Of a stretch of DNA of 5,412 nucleotides, positions 4,637 to 5,412 are shown piece after piece (within the stretch, counting starts at the first letter, position 1; each line of letters opens with the position of its first letter). The DNA is taken from assembly GCA_013213985.1 (NCBI GenBank), contig JABSSP010000076.1, positions 1 to 5,412 on the forward strand, in the 5' to 3' direction. A program made the translations under genes and the position numbers. This DNA comes from Candidatus Babelota bacterium. Lineage in GTDB: Bacteria > Babelota > Babeliae > Babelales > Vermiphilaceae. The notes beneath the pieces are model-generated. The model was given only the letters and a program-made list of their open reading frames with translations, had not been told where the DNA came from and did no database searches.

Positions 4637-5412
<776 letters not shown>

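Overview
The window is AT-rich bacterial DNA with short intergenic spacers, intrinsic hairpin terminators and consensus sigma-70-type promoters. It suggests a host-associated or intracellular bacterium. It carries a eukaryotic-looking PP2C phosphatase, the remnant of a WD40-repeat protein with a hydrophobic tail, and two small secreted or membrane-anchored proteins that I do not recognise, next to ordinary housekeeping genes (rpe, groES, groEL). This mix is reminiscent of the Dependentiae (TM6/Babeliae) or of other amoeba-associated symbionts. That placement is inference from gene content only, since no rRNA or full phylogenetic marker is present.

Layout. (1) 1-681, + strand: the 3' part of a PP2C/PPM phosphatase gene entering from the left edge, followed by a 17-bp hairpin (700-740). 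(2) 741-1367: a decayed zone. A 25-codon hydrophobic mini-ORF (760-837) may be the old signal-peptide end of a gene whose surviving 3' part (918-1367) encodes one WD40 repeat plus a C-terminal domain and tail. (3) 1449-2411: a consensus promoter drives an alanine-rich exported protein of 239 residues built from short internal repeats. It is followed by a structured spacer and a 30-bp terminator hairpin. (4) 2430-2867: a second small exported protein with a lysine-rich linker and a C-terminal membrane segment. It starts only 19 bases after the terminator and has no clear promoter or ribosome site. (5) A bidirectional terminator (2886-2922) separates it from convergent rpe (2921-3571, - strand). 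(6) 3694-4143, + strand: a VOC/glyoxalase-fold protein with a tail carrying two Cys-Cys pairs. (7) 4172-5412: a promoter bracketed by a 9-bp inverted repeat, then groES and the first 253 codons of groEL.

How the parts relate. Only groES-groEL is a clear operon; it encodes the folding chaperonin and its lid. The other genes look like separate transcription units. The two exported proteins may share a role at the cell envelope or host interface, but only their adjacency, signal peptides and hydrophobic C-termini support this. The points most worth a second look are this exported pair and its odd junction, the non-CIRCE inverted repeat around the chaperonin promoter, the WD40 gene decay, and the Cys-tailed VOC protein whose canonical metal-site residues are missing.
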